Shown one piece after another: positions 8,662-18,523 of a stretch of 64,000 bases of DNA. The stretch is from Neisseriaceae bacterium CLB008 (GTDB taxonomy: Bacteria > Pseudomonadota > Gammaproteobacteria > Burkholderiales > Neisseriaceae): assembly GCA_041228285.1 (NCBI GenBank), contig CP166133.1:1116001-1180000 (forward strand), written 5' to 3'. Numbering within the stretch: the stretch's first letter is position 1; every line of letters begins with the position of its first letter. The notes under the pieces are model-generated. The model was not told the DNA's origin. It saw only the letters and a list, made by a program, of their open reading frames with translations, and searched no databases. A program made the position numbers and the translations under genes.

Positions 8662-11600
8662 TTAAAACTTCTTGCTGACGCCAAACCTCAGCGTTCTGCC
8701 GGGCGCAGGGAAGTGAGAGCGGGTAAGAGGATCTAAGTAATACTGGTTGGTCAGGTTGGTGCCGACCAGTTCGATGCTGAGGTCTTTCTTAAAGTGGTAG
8801 TTCACCCACGCATCCACCGTGGTGACCTTGCCCCAGTGAATGGGCACGCTGGATTCCCAGGTCACGGCTTCGCCAAAGTTTTCCTTATCGGTATTTTTAG
8901 AGCCAGCATGATGCAGGATACGCGTGCCTAGCTCTAGGCGTTCATTCATGAAGCGCCCACCCAAGGTTAAATTAAGGGCGTATTTAGGCGGCGTCATATT
9001 GCGTAAATAGCTGTTGTAAAAACCATCTTTCACGCAGCTGGCCACCGAGCCATAGTAGGGGTCAACCGTAATGGCTTCAGAAGCATCGCATACCTTATTG
9101 TTTAAGAAGTATGACGCGCTGAAGTCGGCAAAGAAGCGGCCGTTGTCATAGCGGCTTTGCAGTTCTAGACCGCTGACGATTTGTTTTTCTCGGTTGCTGA
9201 GGTTGAAGTAATTGTCCCGATCAATGACGTCTTTGATGGTGTTTTTAAACCAAGCCACCTTTACGTCGGCATAGCGATCGGCCTTTAATAGCTCGCTTAA
9301 GTCATGCAGATAGCCTAGCTCGATATTGGTGCTTTTTTCTGGCTTGAGGTTCTTATGCACGATTTGCCCTGCCGAGAAGCCAATGGTGGATTCAAAAATG
9401 CTCGGCATGCGTTGGGTTTTGGCGTAGCGAGCGTACATACGCGCATTGTCTGTGAACCATGCGGTGGCGGCAATAACTGGCTGCCAGCTGCCGCTGTTGC
9501 TTTGTTTGGGCACCTCGTTAAAGCGATTTGGGTCATTGGTATTGCTTTGGCGGTAAAGCTGCACGGTACGGTGGCGATAAGGTTTGGCGCCGGCTTCAAC
9601 CAAAGTAGGGTCTAGGAAGGGGTTGTCTTCTTGGTGGAAGCGGCCATCATCGCGCTCCGTCCATTTGACGTCACCCTTAATGATCCAATCATCGTATTCA
9701 CGATTGACGTCTACGTTGAGGCCTTTTTGACTCATTTCATTTTTGAAGTCTTGCTGGGCGCCAAAGTATTGGTTCATCGCGTCCCACATGCGCGGATCGT
9801 CCCAGGCGTATTCTTTCTGGGCGTAGTCGTAGTTCTTTTGCGCATCGATGAGGCTTTGCGGTGCATCTAACTCATACGATAGGCCCATTTCACGGCTGCC
9901 TGGGTCGGCGTAGCGCGTTTGTTTGGCCCGACGTTGACGATTCAGCTGTTCATCGTAGGCTGAAAAACCATTTTTGCGCGCGCCGGCGCTGATTTCAAGC
10001 CAGCTGGTGGGACGCCATTCAAAGTTAAAGTTTAAATCCCACTCTTTACGCCAGCCTTCGCGTGGAATAGAGCGATAGGGCGAGGCGCCAAACGCTTCCT
10101 TTTCCACTGGGTCTAGATACCAGCTGTCGTTGGAACTCAGCGTTTCGTGCTGGTAGCTGCCGCCAATGGTTAAATCTAGGTTGCTGGCCAACTGCATTTT
10201 ATTGCTGCTGGTGAGGCCCCAGCGCTTGTCTTTTGAATTGGTGAGCGAGGTGTTGCGCACCACGCTGGCCAACTCTGGGTTGCCCATATAAGCAGGATAG
10301 TCTTCGCGTGGGTAGCCACCAGCGGTGTGGGTGTCTAAATTGGTTTTGGTGGTCCACACATTAGACTCTAAATTGATGTAGGGGTTGTCGTCTGGCCGCC
10401 ATTTATGGGTTAGGTTAATCGCCGTCATTTGTAGCTTACTCAGCGGCCATTGTGGAAACTTATTCGCCACATTATTGAGGATGTAGTCTTTAAAGCTTTG
10501 CGGGTTGCGTGGGTCGTTCAAAACGGTTTCCACCCATTTATAGTCAGACGCAATGCGCGACGGCAAAATCTCACCGTATTCCGACCAAGTGTGGCGCACG
10601 CCTAGCTGTAAGGATTGATCTGATGTAGGGCGCCAAGTGGTTTTGAATAGCAGGGATTGCATCTCATTTGATGTATTGGGTACCTCGGTGCCAGGCTTAT
10701 AGATCTCGGCCAGATGCTTGGTATAGTCATCCCAATAGGCGGTGGCGCCAGGGGCATGATCTTCACCGGCGTAATAATCAGCGCCGTTTTTACCCGACAC
10801 ATGGTTGCCTTTATGTCGATACACATAGGCGCCCAGTACGTCGACGTTTTCCCATTTTTTGGCGGCGGCAATGCGAAAAGCTTGATCTTGCCCAAAGCCA
10901 TTGAAGTCATTTCGCTTCTTGGCATTGGTCATCACGGCCGAGTCGAAAAACTTATTGAAGTTATAGTTGGGGTCATAAATATTGCCGTTGACCTTAACGC
11001 CTTGCTCTAGCGTGGGTAGTCGTGGCTTAACGGCATTGTTGCTGGCCTCTAGCTTAAGGTCTACTCCCCAGTCTTGATCGGCTTTGATGATGTCGTCAAC
11101 GTTCAGCGTCGACACGGCTACGGCGCCGCCGACCGAACTGTTGACGCCTCGGGTTAAGGACGGGCCTTTTTCGACCAAGATCCCGCCAATCAACATGGGG
11201 TCGATGTAGTTGCGGTTATTGGCGCCGCTGTAGCCGCGCCATACGGTAATCGATTGCTCGGTGCCGTCGATGGTTAAGGGCACTCGGCCCTGGCCTTGAA
11301 TGCCGCGAATATTCGGGTCTAGCGCACCGCTGTTGCGCGCATCACCGCTGTTGACGCCGACCATGCCCTTGAACACGTCGGCAGGGGCTGCGCCTTTAAA
11401 GCGCTCTACTTCTTCCTTGCCTCGATACACCGTAGATAGCTGGCCATCGTAGACGCGATCGTAGCCCGCCGCATCCCGTTTATTGTTTCTTGAGCCCACC
11501 ACGTATACCACACCCAGTTCGGCACTGTCGGCGCCGGTAGGGGCCGCAGCGGCCGGTGTGGCCAGCGCAGCAGATTTAGGGCTAAAGCCTTTGGGGGCAT

Positions 11601-11919
11601 GAATGCTGTAGACCGAGCCATTTTGCTTGATGGCCAAAGAGTGGGGGCCTAAGAGGCGGCTTAAGCCTTCTTTGACGCCATAGGCGCCTGATAGGCCTGA
11701 GGTGGTCAATCCTCTAGTGGTGGCCGGATCGAACACAATGGTGACATTGCTTTCTTGGGCAAAGCGGTTTAAGGCCGTGCCTAAGTCGCCGGCGGCAATG
11801 TGATAAGTTTTTGCTTGCGCATTCGGCGTTTGGCCATAGCTGGCATCGACGCCGCCCATGGCTAAAAGGCTGGCCATCAGCAAAACCGCCCCTTTTTTTT
11901 GTTTGTGTGTGTGGGTCAT
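8662..11919 (-). CDS. TonB-dependent outer-membrane receptor with STN signalling domain (module 2)
   Basis: 1085 residues; GAGGAAG precedes the ATG. A signal peptide (about residues 1-30, ending ASYGQ) is followed by an STN domain (TYHIAAGDLGTALNRFAQESN), then a spacer rich in Ala/Pro. The plug follows (VVYVVGSRNNKRDA, NIRGIQGQGRVPLTIDG, GILVEKGPSLTRG), then a long barrel with extended extracellular loops, ending in LRFGVSKKF. It is more than 100 residues longer than the module 1 and 3 receptors and more divergent, so it probably takes a different ligand. Preceded by its own FecR/FecI genes on the same strand. Confidence 0.9.
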   Translation of the reverse strand: MTHTHKQKKGAVLLMASLLAMGGVDASYGQTPNAQAKTYHIAAGDLGTALNRFAQESNVTIVFDPATTRGLTTSGLSGAYGVKEGLSRLLGPHSLAIKQNGSVYSIHAPKGFSPKSAALATPAAAAPTGADSAELGVVYVVGSRNNKRDAAGYDRVYDGQLSTVYRGKEEVERFKGAAPADVFKGMVGVNSGDARNSGALDPNIRGIQGQGRVPLTIDGTEQSITVWRGYSGANNRNYIDPMLIGGILVEKGPSLTRGVNSSVGGAVAVSTLNVDDIIKADQDWGVDLKLEASNNAVKPRLPTLEQGVKVNGNIYDPNYNFNKFFDSAVMTNAKKRNDFNGFGQDQAFRIAAAKKWENVDVLGAYVYRHKGNHVSGKNGADYYAGEDHAPGATAYWDDYTKHLAEIYKPGTEVPNTSNEMQSLLFKTTWRPTSDQSLQLGVRHTWSEYGEILPSRIASDYKWVETVLNDPRNPQSFKDYILNNVANKFPQWPLSKLQMTAINLTHKWRPDDNPYINLESNVWTTKTNLDTHTAGGYPREDYPAYMGNPELASVVRNTSLTNSKDKRWGLTSSNKMQLASNLDLTIGGSYQHETLSSNDSWYLDPVEKEAFGASPYRSIPREGWRKEWDLNFNFEWRPTSWLEISAGARKNGFSAYDEQLNRQRRAKQTRYADPGSREMGLSYELDAPQSLIDAQKNYDYAQKEYAWDDPRMWDAMNQYFGAQQDFKNEMSQKGLNVDVNREYDDWIIKGDVKWTERDDGRFHQEDNPFLDPTLVEAGAKPYRHRTVQLYRQSNTNDPNRFNEVPKQSNSGSWQPVIAATAWFTDNARMYARYAKTQRMPSIFESTIGFSAGQIVHKNLKPEKSTNIELGYLHDLSELLKADRYADVKVAWFKNTIKDVIDRDNYFNLSNREKQIVSGLELQSRYDNGRFFADFSASYFLNNKVCDASEAITVDPYYGSVASCVKDGFYNSYLRNMTPPKYALNLTLGGRFMNERLELGTRILHHAGSKNTDKENFGEAVTWESSVPIHWGKVTTVDAWVNYHFKKDLSIELVGTNLTNQYYLDPLTRSHFPAPGRTLRFGVSKKF

Positions 11920-12020
11920 GAAACTTCCTCAGTGAGTAAACGTACCCCTATAAAACGAACCAGAGTCGGGAAGTCGCCCATTTTTAAGGATTTTATTTTA
12001 TAAGTGATTAATAATATTAG

Positions 12021-13025
12021 TTATTTATTTTCTATTGAAAGGGCTGTTACATAGGGTGTGTAGCGTTTGACCTGGAGAGGATAGAATTCTTGGATGGCGG
12101 CATAGGCCTGGGCGGCATCATTCAGTGGGAATACGCCCGAGATGCGTTGAGTGCCAAGCGCCTGTCGATTGATATAGGTGAGGCCACGCTGTTGTTGGCT
12201 GACGCGATCCAAAACGTCGGCCAGCAGCATGTCGTTGGCCACCAAAATTTGATCTTGCCAGGCTAACTGGGCTTGTGCATCGACGCTGGCGACGGTGCTG
12301 AGGCCTTGTGTAGACAGACTAACGGTTTGGTTTTGGGTCAAGTTTTGGCAAGGAATGGCTGCGGCATTGGCTGTACATACGCGCACTTTAGAAGACAGAA
12401 CGGTGACGTCGACCGCCTGTTTTGACCAAGCTTTAACCGAGAACTGGGTGCCCAAAGCGGTGGCGCTGCCTTGAGTGCTGTGAACCACAAACGGGCGCTG
12501 CGCGTCTTTGGCGACGGTGGCAATGACCTCGCCTTTGCGTAGGTAAATGGTTCTGTGGTCGGGGCCGTAGGCCACGTCGACGGCCGAGTTGCCAGCCAAA
12601 GTGAGGCGGCTACCATCCGCTAAGGCAATGGTTTTGACTTCGTGGCGACCGCTGCGGTAGTCGGCCAGCGCCCAGCTTGTCCATTGCTGCTGGTGGGCAT
12701 ACATGGTGCTTAGGCCGACCAAGAGCAGCGATAAAATCAGGCCTTTACGCTGTCCAATATAGGTTTGTAGATAAGGCTTGGCCGCCACAAAGACATTTTG
12801 TTGATGCAGGGCCGCCACTTCTTGTATCGAGGTTTGGGCCAGAGGCAAAGAGGCCGCCTCGTGGAGGCTGTGGATGCGCTGCCAAGCCAATTGATGGCGT
12901 GGGTCTTGCTGTAGCCAGGCTGCAAACGCAGCGGCTTCAGCCGCAGACAGGGGCGCTTCGGTGGTGGCCAGCTGCCAAGCAATGGCGGTTTCGATCTGGG
13001 CTTCGGTGGGTTCGGTGTGGGACAT
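12021..13025 (-). CDS. FecR-type transmembrane sigma regulator (module 2)
   Basis: Start placed at 13025 (MSHTEPTEAQIETAIAWQL), which aligns with the module 1 paralogue. The frame also extends 14 codons upstream inside the sigma factor gene without support. 334 residues: DUF4880-like segment (to about residue 55), one membrane helix near residues 95-110 (GLILSLLLVGLSTMYA), then a FecR domain (GRHEVKTIALADGSRLTLAG) and C-terminal region. The start overlaps the sigma factor stop as TAATG, indicating translational coupling. About 100 bp separate it from the receptor gene downstream. Confidence 0.9.
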   Translation of the reverse strand: MSHTEPTEAQIETAIAWQLATTEAPLSAAEAAAFAAWLQQDPRHQLAWQRIHSLHEAASLPLAQTSIQEVAALHQQNVFVAAKPYLQTYIGQRKGLILSLLLVGLSTMYAHQQQWTSWALADYRSGRHEVKTIALADGSRLTLAGNSAVDVAYGPDHRTIYLRKGEVIATVAKDAQRPFVVHSTQGSATALGTQFSVKAWSKQAVDVTVLSSKVRVCTANAAAIPCQNLTQNQTVSLSTQGLSTVASVDAQAQLAWQDQILVANDMLLADVLDRVSQQQRGLTYINRQALGTQRISGVFPLNDAAQAYAAIQEFYPLQVKRYTPYVTALSIENK

Positions 13026-13558
13026 TAGGCAAGCATGTGGCGTAGTTTGTAGCAGTGCATCAAACACTGGCTTAAGTCTCGTTTGACGGTGGTGATGGAC
13101 AAGCTGAGGCGTTGTGCGATTTCCTGTTGCTTGAGGCCTTCAAAATAATACAGGCTAAAAATAGCGGTCATGCGTTCACCGCAGGCTTCTAAGGTTTGCG
13201 ACAGCAAGCTCAAGGCTTCAATCACCATGACGTGGGCTTCGACCGTGTCTTCACTCATCTCGCTGTGCGCTAGGCACAGCTGCTCCCAGTAGTTTTTCTC
13301 AATCACGTCGCGGCGAATTTTATCGATGAAAATCTGTTTGGCCATGAGCTTTAACAGGGCGCGCGGATTGTCGCGTACCGAGTCGCAGGCCTTGGTGGTG
13401 GCCAAAACCATGGCCTTGATAAAGGTGTCCTGAGTAATGTCTTGGGCGACGTGGTGATTACCGCTTTGGCGGCGTATCAGGGCCAGCAGCCAGCTGGCGT
13501 GCGTGCGGTAAAACTGATCCCAGTCTTGCAGGGACATTACAGAAGTGTTGATCGCCAT
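13025..13558 (-). CDS. FecI-type ECF sigma factor (module 2)
   Basis: 177 residues with region 2 (SWLLALIRRQSG, AQDITQDTFIKAM, IFIDKIRRDVIEKNYW) and region 4 (MTAIFSLYYFEGLKQQEIAQRLSLSI). An internal Met at residue 8 is an alternative start. Head of the operon sigma factor - FecR - receptor on the minus strand. A strong Fur-like site lies 30 bp upstream. Expected to drive transcription of the receptor at 8662-11919. Confidence 0.92.
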   Translation of the reverse strand: MAINTSVMSLQDWDQFYRTHASWLLALIRRQSGNHHVAQDITQDTFIKAMVLATTKACDSVRDNPRALLKLMAKQIFIDKIRRDVIEKNYWEQLCLAHSEMSEDTVEAHVMVIEALSLLSQTLEACGERMTAIFSLYYFEGLKQQEIAQRLSLSITTVKRDLSQCLMHCYKLRHMLA

Positions 13559-13587
13559 GGTGTACTTTAAAATTACAGTGATTTGAT

Positions 13588-13606
13588 GAGAATGAGAATT
13601 GTTATT
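13588..13606 (-). promoter_or_regulatory. Putative Fur box upstream of module 2
   Basis: GAGAATGAGAATTGTTATT (plus-strand reading) matches 14 of 19 positions of the Fur consensus. It lies in the promoter region of the minus-strand sigma factor gene starting at 13558. Confidence 0.7.
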
Positions 13607-13816
13607 ATATGTTTATTTGGCTGAAAGTAAATGGCTGTATGAAGGGTGGGGCTGATTTAAGTACGCGCCTGTGGCATTGTGTCCACGCATCGCCTTACAC
13701 AGCCGCTCTGAATTCAGTGGCCAGAATGTGACGCAGGCCTTGTCTACCCACCATTTCAATGCTCATGCGCCTGCGTTTAGGTACAATGTGGGTTTCTCAG
13801 GTGCTTGAAGCAAACG

Positions 13817-14527
13817 ATGAATCGAACCGAACGATTAATGAAGCTGTTGCAACTACTGCGGGCTTATCGCTATCCAGTGAGCGCTCAGACGCTGGCGGAT
13901 GAGCTTAAAATCAGTGTGCGCACCGTTTATCGCGATCTAGAACTGCTGCGCGATCAAGGCGTGACGATTCAGGGCGAAGCTGGCTTGGGCTATGTTCTGG
14001 TGGCCGATGTGTCTTTACCGCCGATGACTCTAAGCGGCCAAGAGCTAGAAGCGCTGGTGTTGGGCTTGCGGTGGGTGTGCCGGCATGCCGACGACGATTT
14101 GGTGGCGGCAGCTAAAAACCTGTTTCATAAAATCAAGCAGGTGGTGCCAGCAGCGTCTAGCCAGGCCATGGATGCCTCGCCCGTTTTAGTGGGTAGCGAG
14201 TATCTGCATCGAGCCCAGGAAAAAAACCTCACCCCGTTGATCCGCGACGCCATTGATCTACAAAATGTGCTGGCCATAGACTATGTCGATTTAAAAAATA
14301 GCCCCAGCCAGCGGCGGATTTATCCAGTGGCTTTAGCCTATTTCAATGAAGTGCGCCTGATCATCGCTTGGTGTGAGACGCGGCAGGCGTTTCGTAATTT
14401 CCGTATTGATCGCATCCAGGGCTTACAACGGCTGGACGAGCGTTATCAGCCTGCGCGCACCTTTTTATTGCAGCAATGGTTTCAGGAGACGGGCATCCCC
14501 AGCCAAGATTTTTATTTCGATGATTAA
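13817..14527 (+). CDS. WYL-domain (YafY-type) transcriptional regulator
   Basis: About 236 residues. Start set at the ATG at 13817 (MNRTERLMKLLQLL), preceded by GAAG; a TTG four codons earlier is possible. The N-terminal HTH_11/DeoR-like domain at about residues 5-60 reads SAQTLADELKISVRTVYRDLELLRDQG. The C-terminal half carries a WYL-type domain with a RIYPVALAYFNEVRLIIAWCETR core. YafY-like proteins respond to small ligands or nucleic-acid signals. It sits 74 bp upstream of a GST gene on the same strand, a pairing often seen, so it may control that gene. Confidence 0.88.
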   Translation: MNRTERLMKLLQLLRAYRYPVSAQTLADELKISVRTVYRDLELLRDQGVTIQGEAGLGYVLVADVSLPPMTLSGQELEALVLGLRWVCRHADDDLVAAAKNLFHKIKQVVPAASSQAMDASPVLVGSEYLHRAQEKNLTPLIRDAIDLQNVLAIDYVDLKNSPSQRRIYPVALAYFNEVRLIIAWCETRQAFRNFRIDRIQGLQRLDERYQPARTFLLQQWFQETGIPSQDFYFDD

Positions 14528-14601
14528 GGGCTACTGACAGGTTCTGACAGTGATGATTCATATACTGAGCCTTTCCCAACCTGATGCATGAAAGGATTTC
14601 A

Positions 14602-15228
14602 ATGTCAGACATGATGCTCTATACCCACCCCCATTCTCGTGGCGTGACCGTTTCTTGGATGCTGGCCGAATGCGCACAAGCGCACGAGGTGACGGCGCTG
14701 CAGTTTCGAGGCGACATGAAGTCGGCCGCCTACTTGGCCATCAACCCTGCCGGTAAGGTACCGACCTTGGTGCATGGCGACACGGTGATCAGTGAAACCG
14801 CAGCCATTGTGGCTTATTTGGCCGATTTACACCCTGAAAAACGGTTGGCGCCAGCTATTGGCCAGGCGCAGCGCGGTGAGTATTACAAATGGCTGTTTAT
14901 TTTGTGTAATCAATTTGAACCAGCGCTAACCGACATCATGTTTGAGATCGAAGTCACGGATGACATGCGCTTTGCCTTGGGTTACCCAGAGTTTGCCGTT
15001 TTAGAGCAGCAGGTGACCGATGTCTTACGCCAGCAGCCTTATTTATTAGGCGCTGATTTTTCAGCGGCAGATATTCTGTTGGCGGCTTTGCTGGCCTGGG
15101 CGCAGTATAAAAATGTGGTGGTTTTAAATGACACCTTGAGCCAGTTTTTACAGCGGGTCACGGCCAGACCAGCCTTTATTGAGGCACAAAGTAAGAATGA
15201 GGCTTTAGGGCAACAGATGGGCCTGTGA
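14602..15228 (+). CDS. Glutathione S-transferase family protein
   Basis: 208 residues from the ATG at 14602, which has AAAGGA upstream; the ATG at 14584 has none. The N-terminal thioredoxin-fold domain (to about residue 80) contains YTHPHSRGVTVSWML, INPAGKVPTLV with the cis-Pro, and the glutathione-binding SETAAIVAYLAD motif. The helical C-terminal domain follows (YYKWLFILCNQFEPALTDIM). Cytosolic GSTs conjugate or transfer glutathione to electrophiles; substrate unknown. Confidence 0.9.
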   Translation: MSDMMLYTHPHSRGVTVSWMLAECAQAHEVTALQFRGDMKSAAYLAINPAGKVPTLVHGDTVISETAAIVAYLADLHPEKRLAPAIGQAQRGEYYKWLFILCNQFEPALTDIMFEIEVTDDMRFALGYPEFAVLEQQVTDVLRQQPYLLGADFSAADILLAALLAWAQYKNVVVLNDTLSQFLQRVTARPAFIEAQSKNEALGQQMGL

Positions 15229-15249
15229 GTGACGCTTTGATTGACGCAT

Positions 15250-15280
15250 AAAAAATGCTGGCTTCGTGCCAGTATTTTTT
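15250..15280. terminator. Bidirectional terminator between GST and AraC genes
   Basis: AAAAAATGCTGGC and GCCAGTATTTTTT form a stem (one G-T pair) around TTCGT, with A/T tracts on both sides. It serves the convergent genes. Confidence 0.85.
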
Positions 15281-15327
15281 ATGGCCAGAAGACAGCTAGG
15301 GCTGGTCAGCACCGTATTATGCTAAGC

Positions 15328-16158
15328 CTATTTATGCCACAGCGCCGCTTGGGCGTGCAGCTTTTTACGAAACTGGCTGGGGGTGAGGTTGGTGATCTCT
15401 TTAAATTTACGGCTGAAGGCGCTGTGGTCGGTGTAGCCGCACTGAACGGAAATGTCGGTGATGGAATGGTGGTTGGCCAGAAGCGTAATGGCTAGCTCGA
15501 AGCGTTTTTTGTTGACCAGCTGCATGGGCGACATGTGAAAAATATGTTTGAACTGCCGATTAAGCTGAGAGACCGAAAGGTCGGCAATGTGGGCCAGCTC
15601 ATCAATGGCAATGGGCTGGTTTAAGTTTTGACTGATGTATTGTGCCACTAGGCTCAGCTTGGAATTTAGCTTGGGGCGGTTTTCTTTTGGTTCTTGTAAG
15701 TCAATGGCGATGCCGATCATGCCGATGACCTGTTGCGATGAATTCAATAGCGGGATTTTGGTGGCCATACACCAGCCTGGAAAGCCTGATTGGTATAAAT
15801 GCAGTTCTAAATGACTGATTAACGGCTGGTTGTTCATGACGTCGAGGTCTTGCTGGGTGAAGGCGCTGCCCAATTCATCGCCAAAAATCTCTTCCGCGGT
15901 TTTGCCAATCAAGGCGCTTAATTCGGTTTGGTGGGCTCTTTCAATCAAATTATTATTGGCCAATAGGTATTTGGCCTGAGTGTCTTTAATAAAAAAGGTG
16001 ATGTTTTCTAATTGGTTGATTAAAGGCATGAGCAGGCGCACGTGCTTTAAAAACGTGGTTAAGTCGTCTACTTCGTAATAGTCGTGATGGAGTTGAAAAT
16101 CAAACAGATTGTCTATTTTCATGACTTTTTTTGGGGGGTTAGGGAAAAGGTTCATCAT
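15328..16158 (-). CDS. PAS-domain AraC family transcriptional regulator
   Basis: 276 residues. A PAS/PAC-like sensor segment spans about residues 45-155 (NITFFIKDTQAKYLLANN, GKTAEEIFGDELG, NSSQQVIGMIGIAIDLQ). Two helix-turn-helix motifs of the AraC type follow (AIDELAHIADLSVSQLNRQFK and SITDISVQCGYTDHSAFSRKFK). The start may instead be Met13. It is transcribed in the same direction as, and downstream of, the MHS transporter gene but separated from it by a terminator. It may regulate the DapA-like/MHS pair; that is inference from position. Confidence 0.9.
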   Translation of the reverse strand: MMNLFPNPPKKVMKIDNLFDFQLHHDYYEVDDLTTFLKHVRLLMPLINQLENITFFIKDTQAKYLLANNNLIERAHQTELSALIGKTAEEIFGDELGSAFTQQDLDVMNNQPLISHLELHLYQSGFPGWCMATKIPLLNSSQQVIGMIGIAIDLQEPKENRPKLNSKLSLVAQYISQNLNQPIAIDELAHIADLSVSQLNRQFKHIFHMSPMQLVNKKRFELAITLLANHHSITDISVQCGYTDHSAFSRKFKEITNLTPSQFRKKLHAQAALWHK

Positions 16159-16190
16159 AAGAGAAAACGGCCGTCGCGCAAAGGGTGAAT

Positions 16191-16226
16191 AAAAACGGCC
16201 AACAGCCCAGAAGGCTGCTGGCCGTT
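16191..16226 (-). terminator. Terminator of the dapA-like/MHS operon
   Basis: AACGGCCA ... TGGCCGTT (16194-16201 and 16219-16226) with a further inner AGCC/GGCT stem, followed on the minus strand by a T-run (A at 16191-16195). Confidence 0.85.
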
Positions 16227-16244
16227 CAGATGGTGGTTGCGGGT

Positions 16245-17552
16245 TTACTCCGCTTTGTCAAACGTCAGCGTTTTCCCCTTGGTTTCTTTCACCAACATAA
16301 TACAGAAGATGGAGATGACGCTGGCACCAATTAAGTAAATCGAAATCGGTGTTGAGCTGTTGTATTCCTTTAATAAGGTTAAGGCAATCAGTGGGGCCCA
16401 AGAGCCAGCCAAGATTGGGGCAACCTGATAGCACAGCGACAGCGCCGTATAGCGAATGTGGGTCGGGAACAGCTCCGTCATCAAGGCTGAGTAGGGGGCG
16501 TAAGTCATGGATTGAATGAACAAGCCGATGATGATGGCCAACATAATCAACCAGTCATTGCCCGTGTCCATCATCGGGAAGCCAATAAAGCCCCAGAATG
16601 CGGTCAAGATGGCGCCGGTTAGGTAAATCGGTTTACGCCCAATCTTATCGCTTAGATGGCCCATGATGGGGATGAAGAAGAAGTGAATCGCATGGGCGCC
16701 AAACATCAAGGTGAGAATTTCCGTGGTGTCTTTATGCACCACCAGCTTAAGATAGCTGATCGAGAAGGTCACCACCATATAGTAGAGGATGTTCTCGGCG
16801 AAGCGTGCACCGATGCCGGCCACAATGGCGCGTTTGTGGTTTTTCCATACTTCCACTACGCCTAGCTGTTGCTTCTCTAGTTTGGCCTGTTTTTCCTGAG
16901 CTTCTTTAAACACCGGTGCATCATCTACGTTTTTACGGATCCATAGGCCGATCAAGACCACGACGGCAGAGAACCAGAAGGCCACGCGCCAGCCCCAGTC
17001 CATAAACTGTTCTGGTGACAATGAGTTAGACAACACCAAGAGCACGATGGTCGCCACCATATTGCCTAAGGGCACGCCGGTTTGCGGCCAGCTGGCCCAG
17101 TAGCCACGTCGGTCGGCAGGGCTGTGTTCGGACACCAAAATCACCGCGCCGCCCCATTCGCCGCCAAAGGCAAAGCCTTGGATCAAGCGCAAAGTGACCA
17201 AGAGGATGGGGGCCCAATAGCCAATGCTGCTAAAGGTGGGAATACAGCCCATTAAAAAGGTGGTGATGCCAACCATCACCAAGCTGACCTGTAACAGTTT
17301 TTTACGGCCATATTTATCGCCGTAATGACCAAACACCAAACCGCCTAAAGGCCGGGCCAAAAAGCCCACGGCATACAGCGCGAAGGCTGCTAAAATGCCA
17401 TCGATGGCGTTGCCTGTTTGTTGAAAAAACAGCTCGCCAAAGACCAAGGCCGATGCCGTCCCATATAGAAAGAATTCATACCATTCGGCAATTGAGCCTA
17501 CTGTAGAGGCGGCTACAGCCGTTTTGAGCTGCTTGGAATCATGTTTTTCCAT
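16245..17552 (-). CDS. MHS-family (metabolite:H+ symporter) MFS transporter
   Basis: 435 residues with about 12 membrane segments. The family signature includes [20 protein letters not shown] at the N-terminus, the loop 2-3 motif [13 protein letters not shown] and [21 protein letters not shown]. These are characteristic of ShiA/ProP/CitA-like symporters for organic acids and betaines. It is encoded directly downstream of a DapA-family lyase in the same orientation (about 107 bp gap), suggesting it imports that enzyme's substrate or a precursor. The substrate is not evident. Confidence 0.9.
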   Translation of the reverse strand: MEKHDSKQLKTAVAASTVGSIAEWYEFFLYGTASALVFGELFFQQTGNAIDGILAAFALYAVGFLARPLGGLVFGHYGDKYGRKKLLQVSLVMVGITTFLMGCIPTFSSIGYWAPILLVTLRLIQGFAFGGEWGGAVILVSEHSPADRRGYWASWPQTGVPLGNMVATIVLLVLSNSLSPEQFMDWGWRVAFWFSAVVVLIGLWIRKNVDDAPVFKEAQEKQAKLEKQQLGVVEVWKNHKRAIVAGIGARFAENILYYMVVTFSISYLKLVVHKDTTEILTLMFGAHAIHFFFIPIMGHLSDKIGRKPIYLTGAILTAFWGFIGFPMMDTGNDWLIMLAIIIGLFIQSMTYAPYSALMTELFPTHIRYTALSLCYQVAPILAGSWAPLIALTLLKEYNSSTPISIYLIGASVISIFCIMLVKETKGKTLTFDKAE

Positions 17553-17659
17553 GAGTATTCTCCTTATTTCTCTTAGTTTCTCTGTTCAGTGAATCGTCGC
17601 TAGGGCTGGTTTTTATGGTGTGATGCCCGTAGCGAACGTTAAGATGATGCCGCGTCCGC

Positions 17660-18523
17660 TTATTTAAAAAAGGCCATGAATTCTGCCGCTTGTGCTGCCG
17701 ATAATGGGGATAGGGGTAGGCGTACGGGGCCCACATCGATTTGCCCTTTTAGGCAGCCTAGCTTGGCTTTTTGGTTGTAGTTGCCAGACTCCATTGAATA
17801 AATGGCGGGGTAAATACTTTGCATGATGGTTCGGGCGCGCGCCCAGTCGTTGGCCTGGGCAGCGTTGAATAAAGCCACTTGCTCTTCTGGAAAAACGTTG
17901 CCTGCGCCGGCGATCCAGCTTTTAGCGCCCCAAAAGAAAAAGTCTAGCGGTTGGTCGTCGCAGCCGCACACCACTTCAAAATCTGTCCATTCGGTTTGCA
18001 GTAAGCGTAGGGCACGGCTAAAGTCGCCGCTGCTTTCTTTGATGGCGATAATGTTTGGGTTTTGGGCCAAATGCACCACGGTTTCATAGTCGATGCTCAG
18101 GCCAATGCGGGCAGGGAAGTTGTACATGATGATGGGTAAGTCGGTGGCCGCCGCCACGGTTTCGTAGTGGGCGATCACGCCGGCTTGGTCAGGTAGGCTA
18201 TAAGGCGGTGGCGCCAGCATTAAGCCTTCATAGCCTAGGGTCTGAGCCTGGCGGGCACGCTGACAGGCACCTTCAGTGGACAAGTCGTTGATGCCGGCAA
18301 CCAGCGTGACCCGGCCTTTGGCGATGCCAGCAACCGTGGTCAAAACCGTTTCACGCTCTTGTTCAGTTAAGGTGTAGTACTCCCCCGTAGTGCCGCACAC
18401 CACTAAGCCCGTGACGCCTTTGTTGATGAAGGCTTCGGTCAATGTTTTTAGGGTGTCAACGTCTAGGCTGTGATCGGCCTTAAAAGGGGTGACCAATGGG
18501 ACTAAAATGCCTTGAATATTCAT
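17660..18523 (-). CDS. DapA-family (dihydrodipicolinate synthase / N-acetylneuraminate lyase) aldolase
   Basis: 287 residues, full-length class I aldolase barrel. The GTTGEYYTL motif, the Tyr of IIMYNFPARIG and the Schiff-base Lys of NIIAIKESSGDFSRAL are all present. Its partnership with an MHS transporter and its isolation from lysine genes argue for a catabolic member (a 2-keto-3-deoxy acid or similar lyase) rather than lysine biosynthesis. Precise substrate unknown. A purine-rich ribosome site (AAGGAGA) precedes the ATG. Confidence 0.85.
   Translation of the reverse strand: MNIQGILVPLVTPFKADHSLDVDTLKTLTEAFINKGVTGLVVCGTTGEYYTLTEQERETVLTTVAGIAKGRVTLVAGINDLSTEGACQRARQAQTLGYEGLMLAPPPYSLPDQAGVIAHYETVAAATDLPIIMYNFPARIGLSIDYETVVHLAQNPNIIAIKESSGDFSRALRLLQTEWTDFEVVCGCDDQPLDFFFWGAKSWIAGAGNVFPEEQVALFNAAQANDWARARTIMQSIYPAIYSMESGNYNQKAKLGCLKGQIDVGPVRLPLSPLSAAQAAEFMAFFK

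Noticed and set aside
17660-18523. Lysine biosynthetic dapA.
   Set aside because: It is paired with an MHS transporter and no lysine genes are nearby; a catabolic lyase fits better, so no dapA symbol is given.
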